Of a DNA stretch of 64,000 nt, positions 35,380 through 46,497 are shown one piece after another. This DNA comes from an uncultured Pseudomonas sp. Its GTDB lineage: Bacteria > Pseudomonadota > Gammaproteobacteria > Pseudomonadales > Pseudomonadaceae. How positions within the stretch are numbered: position 1 is the stretch's first letter; each line of letters starts with the position of its first letter. A program made the position numbers and the translations under genes. The stretch lies in assembly GCA_943912755.1 (NCBI GenBank), contig CALTWF010000006.1, positions 38,858-102,857 on the forward strand, given 5' to 3'. The notes below the pieces were generated by a model. The model saw nothing but the letters and a program-made list of their open reading frames with translations, was not told the origin of the DNA and did no database searches.

Positions 35380-35401
35380 CAGCGGCCAAGGAAGCACGGC
35401 G

Positions 35402-37468
<2,067 letters not shown>

Positions 37469-38381
37469 CGGGCAGCGACCCGCTCCAGCAGCAGGTAGGT
37501 CACGCAGGCGATCAACAGCGGCAAGAGAAAGTACAGCGCGCGGTAGCCGATCAGCGCCGCCAGCAGCGTGCCCTGGCTGTATTGCCCTTGCAGGAGGGTG
37601 ATGAACACGCTCTCCAGCACGCCCAGCCCGGCCGGGATATGGGTGATGACCCCGGCGATGCTGCTGACCAGCAGGATCGCCAGCAGGGTCGGGTAGCCGG
37701 CCTTGTCCGGCAGCAGGATGAAGATCACCAGGCCCATCAGGCACCAGTTGCCGGCGCCCATCAGCCCCTGCAGCGCGGCCAGGTGCCAGGGCGGCAGGTT
37801 GACGCGCTGGCCGCGCACCTGCCATTCGCGCCGCCTGGCGAAACGGCAGGCAAGCAGGTAGCCGGCAGCGACCGCGAGCATGCCGATACCGATCAGGCGC
37901 AACCCCGCACTGCCGATCTCCAGCCCCGCCGGCAGCGTCGGATAGCCCAGGGCGAACAGGCTGCCGGCGACCAGCAGGTAGCCCAGCCAGTTGGTCACCA
38001 GGCCGAAGCCGAGGATCCGCGTGATGGTCGGCGTATCCAGGCCCAGGCGCGAGTACAGGCGATAGCGCAGGGCGACGCCGCCGACCCAGGCGCTCAGGTT
38101 GAGGTTGAAGGCATAGCAAACGAACGCCAGCGGCAGCACCCGCCGCGCCGGCAGGCTGTGCCCGGTGTAGCGGCGGCCGAGCAGGTCGTAGCTGCTGAAC
38201 AGGGCGAAACTGCACAGCACCACGGCAAGGGCCGCGAGCAGCACAGTGGTGCGGTACGACGCCAGGGCGTGCCACACCTCGCCCCAGTCCTGGTTGCGCA
38301 GCAGCATGAACAGCAGCAGCGGGACCAGAATGAAGAACAGCAGGGTCAGGGCCTGCCGCGCCCGTTTCCATAGCCCGCGCT

Positions 38382-39596
38382 TCATGACAGCCGCTCCCGG
38401 ACGATGTCATCTGCCTGGTACATCGGTTCGAGCCGTGGCTTGTGGGCCGGCAGCCCGGCGAACAGCGCCGGGAAGAAGCGGGTGAAGTGGAAGGTCAGGA
38501 AGATCAGCGGCGCGCGCCACCAGTAGCCGCGCAATACCCGTTGCAAGGTCACGCTCTTGCAGCGTTTTTGCCGCAGCTCGTCGAGGTGCTCGTACAGCAG
38601 CTGGTTGAAGGTCAGGTCGCGGATCACCAGGTTGGCTTCCAGGTTCAGCGACAGGCTCAGCGGATCGAGATTGCTCGAACCGACCGTGCTCCACTCACGG
38701 TCCACCAGCGCTACCTTGCCGTGCAGCGGGCGTTCGCAATACTCGTGGATCCTCACCCCGTCGCGCAGCAGGTAGTTGTAGAGCAACCGCGAGCACAGGC
38801 GCACCCACGGCATGTCGGGCATGCCCTGGAGGATCAGGGTCACCTCGACGCCACGCCGTGCGGCGTTGCGCAGGGCCCGCAGCAAGCGATAGCCGGGGAA
38901 GAAGTAGGCGTTGGCGATGACGATGCGTTCGTGGGCGCTGACGATGGCGCGCAGGTACTGGCGCTCGATGTCCGTGGGGTGCTGGTCGTTGTCGCGAATG
39001 AACAGGCGCATCCGCGCCTGCTCGCTGTCCGCCGCCAGTACCGGCGCGCGCCGCCACCAGGCGCGGCTGCGGCGGCCGAGCCTGGCCTGGCTGTCGAGCA
39101 GTTCGAGGGTGGCCTTGCGCAGGTCGTCGACGATGGGCCCGCGCACCTGCACGGCGTAGTCCTGCTTGGCCAGCGGGCCAAAGTCGCCGAGGTGGTCGGC
39201 GCAGTAGTTGATTCCGCCGACGAAACCGAGCGTGCCGTCGACCACCAGGATCTTGCGGTGCAGCCGGCGGAAAAGGTTGGTGCGCATGCCGAACCTGGTC
39301 GGGCTGGGGTCGAAGGCCTGCAGGCGCACCCCGGCATCGGCCAGGGCCTGCAGGTAGGCCTGGCTCAGCCCGGCGCTGCCGTAGCCGTCCGCCAGCACCT
39401 GTACGCGCACGCCGCGACGGGCCGCCTCGATCAGCACCTGCTGCAGTTCGAGGCCGACCTTGTCCTCAAGGATGATGAAGGTTTCCAGCAGGACTTCTTC
39501 CCGGGCCTGGCGGATGGCCTCGAACGCCGCCGGGTAATAGCCCTCGCCGTTGATCAGCAGTTGCACATGGTTTTGCCCATGCCATTCGGTGTTCAT
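38382..39596 (-). CDS. clsB: cardiolipin synthase B
   Basis: 404-residue phospholipase-D-superfamily enzyme that makes cardiolipin. The two HKD motifs are visible as LHRKILVVDG (about residue 115) and LHGKVALVDREW (about 295), each with the following GxxN element (GFVGGINY, TVGSSNLDP). The lack of N-terminal membrane helices and the length match the ClsB/YbhO class. Its start overlaps the ybhP-like stop and its stop overlaps the ybhN start, so the three are translationally coupled. Confidence 0.92.
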   Translation of the reverse strand: MNTEWHGQNHVQLLINGEGYYPAAFEAIRQAREEVLLETFIILEDKVGLELQQVLIEAARRGVRVQVLADGYGSAGLSQAYLQALADAGVRLQAFDPSPTRFGMRTNLFRRLHRKILVVDGTLGFVGGINYCADHLGDFGPLAKQDYAVQVRGPIVDDLRKATLELLDSQARLGRRSRAWWRRAPVLAADSEQARMRLFIRDNDQHPTDIERQYLRAIVSAHERIVIANAYFFPGYRLLRALRNAARRGVEVTLILQGMPDMPWVRLCSRLLYNYLLRDGVRIHEYCERPLHGKVALVDREWSTVGSSNLDPLSLSLNLEANLVIRDLTFNQLLYEHLDELRQKRCKSVTLQRVLRGYWWRAPLIFLTFHFTRFFPALFAGLPAHKPRLEPMYQADDIVRERLS

Positions 39597-40375
39597 AACA
39601 GGACCTCGACACAGAGTGGCAGATGGTCGGACAGATGCGACCAGGGTTTACGCGACATCACCCGCGGCTCATGGGCCCGGGCATTGCGCAGGTAGATGCG
39701 GTCCAGGCGCAGCAGCGGCCAGCGTGCCGGAAAGCTGCGCGCGGGGGCGCCGAACGCCTGGCTGAACACTTCCCGCAGGCCGCGGCCGGCCAGCAGCGGG
39801 TCGGCGCGCTGGCGCCAATCGTTGAAGTCGCCGGCGATCACCACCGGCGCCGCCGGCGGCAGGCTGTCGAGCAGGCCGCAGAGCAGGTGCAGTTGCTGCG
39901 TGCGTTGACGTTCGTCCAGGCCCAGGTGCACGCAGATGGTGTGCACGCGACGCCCGCCGGGCAGGTCCAGCACCGAATGGAGCAAGCCGCGCTGCTCGCT
40001 GCCGTGCACGCTGACATCGAAGTTGTGGTGTTCGACGATGGGAAACTTCGACAGCAGGGCGTTGCCGTGCTCGCCCTCGGGATACACCGCGTTGCGCCCG
40101 TAGGCGAACTGCGGCCACAGGCTGTCGGCGAGAAACTCGTACTGTGGCAGCGGCGACCAGCCCGGATAGCGTTCGCCATGGCGGCTGTGGCTGCCGAGCA
40201 CTTCCTGGAGAAACACCACGTCGGCGTGCTGGGCACGCACCGCCTCGCGCAGCTCGGGCAGCACATAGCGGCGGTTCAACGGGCTGAAGCCCTTATGCAC
40301 GTTGACCGTCAGCACCCGCAGGGCAGTGACCGGCGCAACCTCGCTCAAGTCCAAGGGACGTTGCGCCTGGCTCAT
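39593..40375 (-). CDS. endonuclease/exonuclease/phosphatase-family protein (YbhP-like)
   Basis: 260-residue protein of the EEP fold (DNase I/Mg-dependent phosphodiesterase type). VNVHKGF, VFLQEV, IAGDFNDW and the C-terminal SDHLPL carry the metal-binding and catalytic residues. It corresponds to YbhP, encoded before clsB in E. coli. ATG 40375 overlaps the stop of the hybrid kinase gene by four bases, which joins the kinase to the lipid operon. Substrate unknown; a phospholipid-derived phosphodiester is plausible from context. Confidence 0.88.
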   Translation of the reverse strand: MSQAQRPLDLSEVAPVTALRVLTVNVHKGFSPLNRRYVLPELREAVRAQHADVVFLQEVLGSHSRHGERYPGWSPLPQYEFLADSLWPQFAYGRNAVYPEGEHGNALLSKFPIVEHHNFDVSVHGSEQRGLLHSVLDLPGGRRVHTICVHLGLDERQRTQQLHLLCGLLDSLPPAAPVVIAGDFNDWRQRADPLLAGRGLREVFSQAFGAPARSFPARWPLLRLDRIYLRNARAHEPRVMSRKPWSHLSDHLPLCVEVLL

Positions 40376-42003
40376 GGCTTGCTCTCGCTGCTCAGAATCA
40401 GGGCCACCTTGTGCTTCAGGGTGGCGAAGCTGAACGGCTTGTTCAGCACCTGCATGCCGGGGGCGAGGCGCCCCAGGTGGGCGGAGGCGTTTTCCGCATA
40501 GCCGGTGATGAACAGTATGCGCAGGCCAGGGTGCAGCTTGCGGGCCATCTCCGCCAACTGGCGGCCGCTCATGCCCGGCAGGCCGATATTGCAGATCAGC
40601 AGGTCGTAGGGGCGTTCGGCGCGCAGCAGGGTCAGGGCCAGTTCGGCATCGGCAACCTGCTGGCACTGATAGCCCTGTTCCGCCAGGTTGTCGCGCACCA
40701 ACTGGCGCACCGTACTGTCCGATTCGACGATCAGGATGCGCCGTTCATGATCGCTCCGGGCCTTTGCGTCCGGAGTCAGCGCCGGGGCGATCGCCTCGGG
40801 GTGGTGGCGTGGCAGCAGCAGCTCCACCTCGGTGCCCTGGCCGACCCGGCTGTGCAGGCTGACATGACCGTGGGACTGACGACTGAAGCCATACACCATG
40901 GACAGGCCAAGGCCGGTGCCCTGGCCGATGCCCTTGGTGGTGAAAAAAGGATCGAAGGCACGGTCCAGGGTGCTTTGCGACATGCCGCAGCCGTTATCAC
41001 TGACGCTGATGCGGACGAAGTCGGTACCGCTCAGCGGATGGGCCTCGGGCAAGGGACGCGGCAGGTGGCGATTGCTTACCTCGATGCGCACCTCGCCACC
41101 CGCGGGCAGGGCATCGCGGGCATTGACCAGCAAATTGTCCAGGGCTTCCTGCAACTGCCGGGCGTCGGCCCTGGCTGGCCACAACCGCTCATCGATGCGC
41201 ACCTGCACGCGCACATCCGGGCCGAGCAGCTCGTTCAGGCGCTTGCGCTCCAGCAGGGCTGCCAGCTGCACCGGGCGGTCGTCCAGCGACTGGCGGCTGG
41301 AAAAGGCCAGCAGGCGGTGGGTGATGCTGGCGGCGCGCTGCACGGCATTGATACCCATGTCCACCAGCTTGGGGATTTCTTCCAGGCGCTGTTGGCCCAG
41401 GCGCTGGCGGATCAGTTCGAGACTGCCGCCGATACCGGTCAGCAGATTGTTGAAGTCGTGGGCCACGCCGCCGGCCAACTGGCCGATGGCCTCCATCTTC
41501 TGGTCCTGGCGCAGGCGCTGTTCTTCCTCGCGCAGATGACGCACGCGCTCCTCGGTCTGGCGTTGCAGGCTGGCCAGCTCCAGGCCTTGCTGGCAACTGT
41601 GGTACTGGCGGCGACGGGCGCGCAGCGAGGAGTGGGTGAGGTTGAGCAGGTCTTGTTCGGGAAAGGGGCAGGGCAGGATGAACAGGTTGCCCAGGGCCAG
41701 GCACAACTCGGGACTGTGGCTGAGGGATTGCTCGGCATCGCCCAGCACCACCACCGGCAGGTCCGACCACTGCGGCTGGCGGCCCAGGTAATCCTTGAAC
41801 GGCGAAGTGCCGAAGCCGCCCAGGCAGGTCTGGGCGACTATCGCCAGTCCGGCGCCCTGGTCCAGGGCGCCGGCCAGTTCCTCCAGGCTGTGCGTGGCTG
41901 ACGCGCTGAGCCCGGCCTGGTCGAGCATGCCGAGGGCCAGGCCACTGATCGCCGGTGGCGCCAGGATCAGTGCGCGCTCGCTGTTGGCTGACGGATCATT
42001 CAC
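40372..42003 (-). CDS. hybrid histidine kinase with degenerate receiver, first gene of the clsB operon
   Basis: 543-residue soluble sensor. The N-terminal 130 residues resemble a receiver fold without its key acids. After a coiled coil comes the kinase core with His182 in GGVAHDFNNLL, N box LLVNARDAL and the lid DNGCGM...GQGTGLGLSMVYGF, so the kinase looks active. In the C-terminal receiver the phosphoacceptor position is Asn472 (LICNIGLPG, codon AAT) instead of Asp, and the acidic pair is VESD. AAGGAG precedes ATG 42003. The stop overlaps the start of the ybhP-like gene, implying coordinated expression with membrane lipid remodelling. Confidence 0.9.
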   Translation of the reverse strand: MNDPSANSERALILAPPAISGLALGMLDQAGLSASATHSLEELAGALDQGAGLAIVAQTCLGGFGTSPFKDYLGRQPQWSDLPVVVLGDAEQSLSHSPELCLALGNLFILPCPFPEQDLLNLTHSSLRARRRQYHSCQQGLELASLQRQTEERVRHLREEEQRLRQDQKMEAIGQLAGGVAHDFNNLLTGIGGSLELIRQRLGQQRLEEIPKLVDMGINAVQRAASITHRLLAFSSRQSLDDRPVQLAALLERKRLNELLGPDVRVQVRIDERLWPARADARQLQEALDNLLVNARDALPAGGEVRIEVSNRHLPRPLPEAHPLSGTDFVRISVSDNGCGMSQSTLDRAFDPFFTTKGIGQGTGLGLSMVYGFSRQSHGHVSLHSRVGQGTEVELLLPRHHPEAIAPALTPDAKARSDHERRILIVESDSTVRQLVRDNLAEQGYQCQQVADAELALTLLRAERPYDLLICNIGLPGMSGRQLAEMARKLHPGLRILFITGYAENASAHLGRLAPGMQVLNKPFSFATLKHKVALILSSESKP

Positions 42004-42119
42004 GGTCGATCTCCTTTGAAAGCGTCCCGCGCAGCACTTGCTTGGTGCGGGGGCACTCTCTCTGGACCGCGCCGGGAAAGACGCGGTTCAACCGGATTGC
42101 ATGGAGGGTGCGAAGGGGC

Positions 42120-43175
42120 TCAGAGCCCTTGCTGGACCAGGGGGTCGTCGGGGTTTTGCTGTTCCAGCTGGGCCAGCAGGATCTGCACGTTCTGCAATTG
42201 GCCGCTTTCCTTCCAGTAGTCGATCAGCAGGGTGCGTGCCTTGCGGTTCGCCGGCTGGCGGGTGAGCAGGGTTTCCAGTTGCTTCTGCGCCACTTGCAAC
42301 TGGTCGAGGCTGTGCAGGCTGACGGCCAGGGTATAGCGGTAGTCGCTGTTGTCCGGATCCAGTTCAACGGCCCGGGAGAAGGCCAGCAGGGCGTATTCCT
42401 CCTGCTGATGACGCAGCAGCCATTGGCCCAGCTCGTACTGCAGGAATGCCGAGTCGGGATGGCGCTGCAAGGCGTCGGCCAGCACCGCGCGGGACGCATC
42501 GGCCTGGCCCTGGCTGTCGAGCAGGCGTACCTGGGTGGCCAGGGCGTCGAGATTCTCCGGCTCCAGCTTCAGGGCCTGCTGCACGGCCCGGGTTGCCGAG
42601 GCGAAGTCCCGCTCCAGCAGGTACAGGCGGGCCAGGTGTACCTGGTCCTGCACCTCGTCGCTACGGCTTTGCAGGGCCAGCTGGTACTGGTCGAGGACGT
42701 TTTGCAGCGGGGCGAAGTACAGGCCGACGTCATCCGGGCTCAGCCCCACCAGGGCGTCCACTGCGGCGAAGCGCACGCTGTCCTCGTCATCGTCGAGCAG
42801 CGGGCCGAGCAGCAGGCTGCGCTGGTTGGCCGGGACCATGGCGGCGATCGCCCCGAGGGCGGCGCGGCGCACCAGCGGGTCGTCGTGCTGCAGGTCCTTG
42901 CTGGCCAGTTTCAGCGCCTGCGGGGATGGGTAGTTGGGCAGTTCGGCGTACAGGCTGGCGCGGCGGATGGCCGACAGGTCGTCGCGCCCCAGCTGCTGGT
43001 AGAGCACCCGGGCGGCGCCGGGCAGGCCGTTGTGCGCCTGGGCCAGGGCTTTGCCGTAGGAATGCTGGAGGGTCGGATTGGCGGCGGGGGGATCCTGCTG
43101 CCGCCACAGGCTGCCCAGCCCGAGCAACAGCAGCAGGGCAAGGCCGGCAAGCAGGTAGATTCGCGGTCTGGGCAT
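42120..43175 (-). CDS. TPR/HEAT-repeat membrane-anchored protein
   Basis: 351-residue protein with an N-terminal signal anchor (about 4-22, IYLLAGLALLLLLGLGSL). Residues about 85-145 form HEAT-like repeats (DDPLVRRAALGAIAAM, DSVRFAAVDALVGL). Residues about 165-345 form tetratricopeptide repeats (e.g. LEPENLDALATQVRLLDSQG and LDPDNSDYRYTLAVSLHSLD). It is therefore a periplasm-facing protein-interaction scaffold. It lies in the same direction as the hybrid kinase, 116 bases upstream of it, so it may be the first gene of that transcript. Partner unknown. Confidence 0.8.
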   Translation of the reverse strand: MPRPRIYLLAGLALLLLLGLGSLWRQQDPPAANPTLQHSYGKALAQAHNGLPGAARVLYQQLGRDDLSAIRRASLYAELPNYPSPQALKLASKDLQHDDPLVRRAALGAIAAMVPANQRSLLLGPLLDDDEDSVRFAAVDALVGLSPDDVGLYFAPLQNVLDQYQLALQSRSDEVQDQVHLARLYLLERDFASATRAVQQALKLEPENLDALATQVRLLDSQGQADASRAVLADALQRHPDSAFLQYELGQWLLRHQQEEYALLAFSRAVELDPDNSDYRYTLAVSLHSLDQLQVAQKQLETLLTRQPANRKARTLLIDYWKESGQLQNVQILLAQLEQQNPDDPLVQQGL

Positions 43176-43311
43176 GCGTGATCCGGGGCGGTGTCCTACG
43201 GAAAGGGGGCCAAGCTTGGGTCAGACGAATGGTTGAGTCAATGCGTGGGGCAAGGGCGGGAGCCCGCGATCGCCGTTGCCCCTGCGATCGCGGGTGCGGT
43301 CTGGCGCAGGG

Positions 43312-44091
43312 CTACTGGGCTGCCCCCGAGACCAGGCGTAGCGACACGTCGTCGAATTCCACGTCGTCGCTCATCACGCGGCCCAGTTCGACCCTGAAGT
43401 GGGTTTCGCTCTGGATGGCGCCGATATCGATGACGTACTCGGTCCAGTCGCTGCTGCTGATGGGTTTGTACTGGGTTTCGCCGGCCGGGATTCCGCGGAT
43501 CTGCAGGCGTCCCATCGAGCCGCTTCCCGCCCGGGCACGCGCCTTGAGCTGGTAGTAGCCGATGGCCGGGATGGGCACGGTCTGGGTGATCTGGTCGACG
43601 CCCAGTCGGCAGGTCTGCTGCTCGAAACTTGCACCGGCTTGCCAATGGGCGCTGCCTTCGGAGAAGTCACCGTTGAGGATCAGCTCGTCGGTGACCGGCG
43701 CCAGGTCGAGCGAGATATCGTCGAACCAGGCCGATGCGCCCAGCCCTTCGATATGGATTTGCGAGTCGCTGCTGCCGCCTGGCAGATCGATGTCACCGAC
43801 ATAGGTCTGCGGCGTGGTGCTGGTGATGTCGAGGATGGTGTCGATGTTGCTCTGGTGCAGGCGCAGGCGGGCGGTGGGCGAGCCGGACGTCACCAGGGCG
43901 GCGCGACAGGACAGGCGATAGCGTCCGGGCGGAATGCTGTTGAGGATCTGCGCAGCGATCCCTCCCGGGCCGACGTTGCACCGTTCGTTCTCGAAGTCGA
44001 CGTTTTCATAGACCTGCCAGTGGGTACTGCCTTGGGAAAAGTCGCCGTTGCGGATCTGTTCTGCGCGAATCTGGGAGGAAGTCACTTTCAT
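43312..44091 (-). CDS. tandem carbohydrate-binding-like (jelly-roll) protein
   Basis: 259-residue protein built from two homologous beta-sandwich modules: the first opens IRNGDFSQGSTHWQVYEN and the second LILNGDFSEGSAHWQAG, as in CBM4/9-type domains. Each ends with a DDISL/DDVSLRL element, where Asp-Asp typically binds calcium. There is no signal peptide and no catalytic domain. ATG 44091 (MKVTSSQ) has only a weak ribosome site. The gene stands alone. It could be a secreted lectin-like effector using a leaderless route, or a cytoplasmic protein; no evidence decides. Confidence 0.65.
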   Translation of the reverse strand: MKVTSSQIRAEQIRNGDFSQGSTHWQVYENVDFENERCNVGPGGIAAQILNSIPPGRYRLSCRAALVTSGSPTARLRLHQSNIDTILDITSTTPQTYVGDIDLPGGSSDSQIHIEGLGASAWFDDISLDLAPVTDELILNGDFSEGSAHWQAGASFEQQTCRLGVDQITQTVPIPAIGYYQLKARARAGSGSMGRLQIRGIPAGETQYKPISSSDWTEYVIDIGAIQSETHFRVELGRVMSDDVEFDDVSLRLVSGAAQ

Positions 44092-44278
44092 GATCAAGGC
44101 TCCATTGAGCGGCCATCACGGGGGGAGATTCCAGTGTCGGGCAGGGCAATGGAGGGGCGCAACTGACAGGAATGACAGTTGACAGACATGATTTGTTGAG
44201 GAAGGCGTCCCCGGGTGATCGTCAATATCACCGGTTTTCGCGCTGGATTGATGGCGCAGCGAAGCGAGTTGAAGAACA

Positions 44279-44306
44279 CCCGGCGGAGCGATCCGCCGGG
44301 CTTTTT
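44279..44306 (+). terminator. intrinsic terminator with no gene on its strand
   Basis: Nine-base stem CCCGGCGGA/TCCGCCGGG followed by CTTTTT on the + strand. The genes on both sides are on the minus strand, where the hairpin has no T run, so it fits a transcript coming from about 44100-44280 on the + strand, such as a small RNA. A TTGACA occurs at 44179-44184 but no good -10 follows. Confidence 0.5.
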
Positions 44307-44348
44307 CGTTCTGGCGGAGTGGGGCGAGTGAAAGGTTGCCCCAGGCCA

Positions 44349-44753
44349 TCAATGCCGGCGGTGGCGGCGCTTGTGCTTGTGCTTGCCGGAGCCGCGGTTG
44401 TCGTCGGCCAGATGGTTGCCCAGCGCACCACCTGCAGCACCGCCAAGGCCTGCGCCGATGGTCGAGCCGGTCGAGCCGCCGAGCTTGCCACCCAGTACCG
44501 AACCGCCGGCTGAACCCAGGCCGCCGCCGATCGCAGCTTCGGTGCGGTTACCCTTCTTCGCGCCCACCGCACTGCCGGCTGCACCACCCAGGCCGGCACC
44601 GATGGCCGCGCCGGTGCTGCCACCGATCTGTTGTCCAACCACGTTGCCCAGGGCGCCGCCGAGCCCGCCGCCAATGGCGGTGGTGCCGTCGCCGGCCAGT
44701 GCGGCCTGGGAGATCAGGAAACCTAGAGCGAGAGTAGGCAGTGTCAGACGCAT
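44349..44753 (-). CDS. glycine-zipper exported protein
   Basis: 134-residue protein with a signal peptide (cleavage near ISQAALAG) followed by repeated glycine-zipper segments (GGGLGGALGNVVGQQIGG, AGLGGAAGSAVGAKKG and others), built from duplicated blocks IGGSTGAAIGAGLGGAAG and LGGSTGSTIGAGLGGAAG. It ends in a short His/Lys/Arg tail (GKHKHKRRHRRH). Glycine-zipper proteins pack in membranes; this one would be periplasmic or outer-membrane associated. Single gene. Confidence 0.8.
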   Translation of the reverse strand: MRLTLPTLALGFLISQAALAGDGTTAIGGGLGGALGNVVGQQIGGSTGAAIGAGLGGAAGSAVGAKKGNRTEAAIGGGLGSAGGSVLGGKLGGSTGSTIGAGLGGAAGGALGNHLADDNRGSGKHKHKRRHRRH

Positions 44754-44801
44754 TGGAGAAACCTCGGGATCAGGGAAGCGGGCAGGGGGGAGGCAGGAAA
44801 A

Positions 44802-45005
44802 TCAGTCGTCATCGCGGTAGCGACGATCATCGCGGCGGTAGTCGTAGCGATCGTCGTAACGGCGGCGGTCGTCATCGTGCCAGCGGCGTTGGTCGCGGTC
44901 GCGCCAGCCGTCGTCGCGGTCACGGTCATGATGGTGATGATGGGCGCAGCCGGCGGAGAGCAGGATCGCGGCGAGCAGGGAAAACTGGGTCAGGCGGGTC
45001 AACAC
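44802..45005 (-). CDS. small His-rich lipoprotein
   Basis: 67-residue lipoprotein. GTG 45005 (MLTRLTQFSLL) has GAGG eight bases upstream. The lipobox is LSAGC at Cys20, and the mature protein opens with CAHHHHHDRDRDD followed by nearly 45 residues of only Asp, Arg, Tyr, His and Trp. The low-complexity acidic/basic body with five consecutive His suggests metal binding or surface-charge function, but this is inference. The neighbouring glycine-zipper gene also ends in His/basic residues. The gene is short and compositionally simple, yet lipobox and ribosome site support it. Confidence 0.75.
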   Translation of the reverse strand: MLTRLTQFSLLAAILLSAGCAHHHHHDRDRDDGWRDRDQRRWHDDDRRRYDDRYDYRRDDRRYRDDD

Positions 45006-45106
45006 GATGGTTTCCTCGAATCGACTCGGGTTGGTCGATGGCGAGGTTATGACCGTATATTTCCGGTTTGGTTTCCGGGACGGACGGTAAGCGGCTGACA
45101 GATATG

Positions 45107-45133
45107 AAAAAAGCGCCTCGAAGGGCGCTTTTC
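45107..45133 (-). terminator. intrinsic terminator of the tRNA-Leu gene
   Basis: On the minus strand GAAAAGCGCC-cttcga-GGCGCTTTTTTC follows the tRNA 3' end by about 7 bases. Confidence 0.85.
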
Positions 45134-45139
45134 AGAAGA

Positions 45140-45224
45140 TGGTGCGAGTGGCGGGACTCGAACCCGCAAGGCTTGCGCCGACAGATTTTAAGTCTGCTGT
45201 GTATACCAATTCCACCACACTCGC
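45140..45224 (-). tRNA. tRNA-Leu (anticodon TAA)
   Basis: 85-base tRNA on the minus strand including an encoded CCA. Acceptor stem GCGAGTG/CACTCGC, D arm with GGAATTGG, anticodon stem GCAGA/TCTGT with loop CTTAAAA giving anticodon TAA, a long variable arm typical of tRNA-Leu, and TpsiC arm with GGTTCGAGTCC. It has its own terminator. Confidence 0.97.
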
Positions 45225-45310
45225 GATTTGCCTGGAGCGTTCAGAAGCGGCTCGAAGCAAGCGGGCTTTATAACTCATCGTTATATTCCCGTCAATGGTC
45301 AGGCTGTTGT

Positions 45311-46015
45311 TCAGCGTGCCATGTAGCGCTGCACCCAACGCCGCGGGATCAGCAATGAAGCCAGCCCGAGCAACGCCGCCAGCAGGCTGCTGAACAGCAG
45401 CGCGGCGAATCCCAGGCGGTGTTCCAGCCAGCCGCCGAGCACCGCGCCGCAGAGCATGCCGGCCCAGGGCACCAATTGCATGCGCCAGCCGGCGCGGCGC
45501 TCGCCCATCAGCCAGCGCCCCAGGCCGCGGCCGAAGCGGGACAGGGCGCCGGTGACGTAGGTCAGGCCGATGGGCAGGCCGTTCACTTCTTCGACGGCAG
45601 CGTTGAGCATGCCCATGGCGAGGATCGTCGCGAGCAGGGCGAGCAGTTCCAGGTAATCGCCACAGAAGGCGGCGCTGAGCAACAGCAGTGCGGTCAAGGC
45701 CAGCAACGGCCAGGCGCGCTTGCGGCTGGAGCGGGCGATCATCACGCCGAGGGCATTGCCGACGACGAAGGTCAGCACCAGCAGGGCCAGGCGCAGCACC
45801 AGTTCGAAATGACCCTCGCTGACCGCCACCGCCAGGCGCGTGGTGTTGCCGCTCATGAAGGAAACGAAGTCGCCGCTGGCGAGAAAGCCGATGGCGTCGG
45901 TCATGCCGGCGAGGACCGAAAGTCCGCCAACGAAGAACAGCCCGACCTGGCCGCGCCGCCGGTACAGGCGCAACACCTGGGGTCTGCGCAGTGCGCCGGG
46001 ATGTTCCGGAAGCAT
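45311..46015 (-). CDS. DUF1275 (YoaK-family) membrane protein
   Basis: 234-residue inner membrane protein with about six helices. The N-terminal GGLSVLAGMTDAIGFLASGDFVSFMSGNTTRL region is the core of the DUF1275 family (only its shorter motifs are quoted here: TDAIGF and SFMSGNT). Function unknown. Start ATG 46015 lies 9 bases after the stop of the small upstream gene, so they form an operon. Confidence 0.88.
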   Translation of the reverse strand: MLPEHPGALRRPQVLRLYRRRGQVGLFFVGGLSVLAGMTDAIGFLASGDFVSFMSGNTTRLAVAVSEGHFELVLRLALLVLTFVVGNALGVMIARSSRKRAWPLLALTALLLLSAAFCGDYLELLALLATILAMGMLNAAVEEVNGLPIGLTYVTGALSRFGRGLGRWLMGERRAGWRMQLVPWAGMLCGAVLGGWLEHRLGFAALLFSSLLAALLGLASLLIPRRWVQRYMAR

Positions 46016-46024
46016 CGTGCTGGC

Positions 46025-46240
46025 TTAGCGGGGTTCGATGGCGCTGGCCACCGCACGCAGGTCGTCGATCGAGGCGTTCAGGCCGCTGACCCGTTCGCTG
46101 ACCTCGACGGCATCCTCGGCATGCACCGAGTTGCGCAGGTAGACGGCATGCCCGGCCAGGCCGCGGGCCAGTTGCTCCATGCCGTCGGCAGTGTTTTCCA
46201 GATCGTCGTGGATGCGTTTCATGCGTTTGTCGGTGACCAA
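46025..46240 (-). CDS. hypothetical 71-aa helical protein
   Basis: Short protein (VTDKRMKRIHDDLENTADG...) with a predicted all-helical character and regular heptads; no signal peptide. TTG 46240 with GAGG seven bases upstream is the likely start; ATG 46222 would give 65 residues but has no ribosome site near. The longer frame further upstream is not credible. It is followed 9 bases later by the DUF1275 gene. No family recognised. Confidence 0.6.
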   Translation of the reverse strand: MVTDKRMKRIHDDLENTADGMEQLARGLAGHAVYLRNSVHAEDAVEVSERVSGLNASIDDLRAVASAIEPR

Positions 46241-46497
46241 ATCCTTTTTCCTCAACCGCTTGTCTATCGATACCGCCAGGGCGCGCGAACTATAGCAACT
46301 CACTGGCACTCCCGCAGGCGTGCTCCACACAATCGCGCTATACCTTGATCCAGCGCAATGGTTGAGAGGCATATCTATGGTCGGCGTAGGAGAAAGCCAC
46401 TCAAATAATGAACTTCCGCGTAGGAAGAAGCATCGATACACGTCATCCTCAGCGTATGCTGTAGCTACACTCCAACCATAGTCCAACGGGCTCCGAA

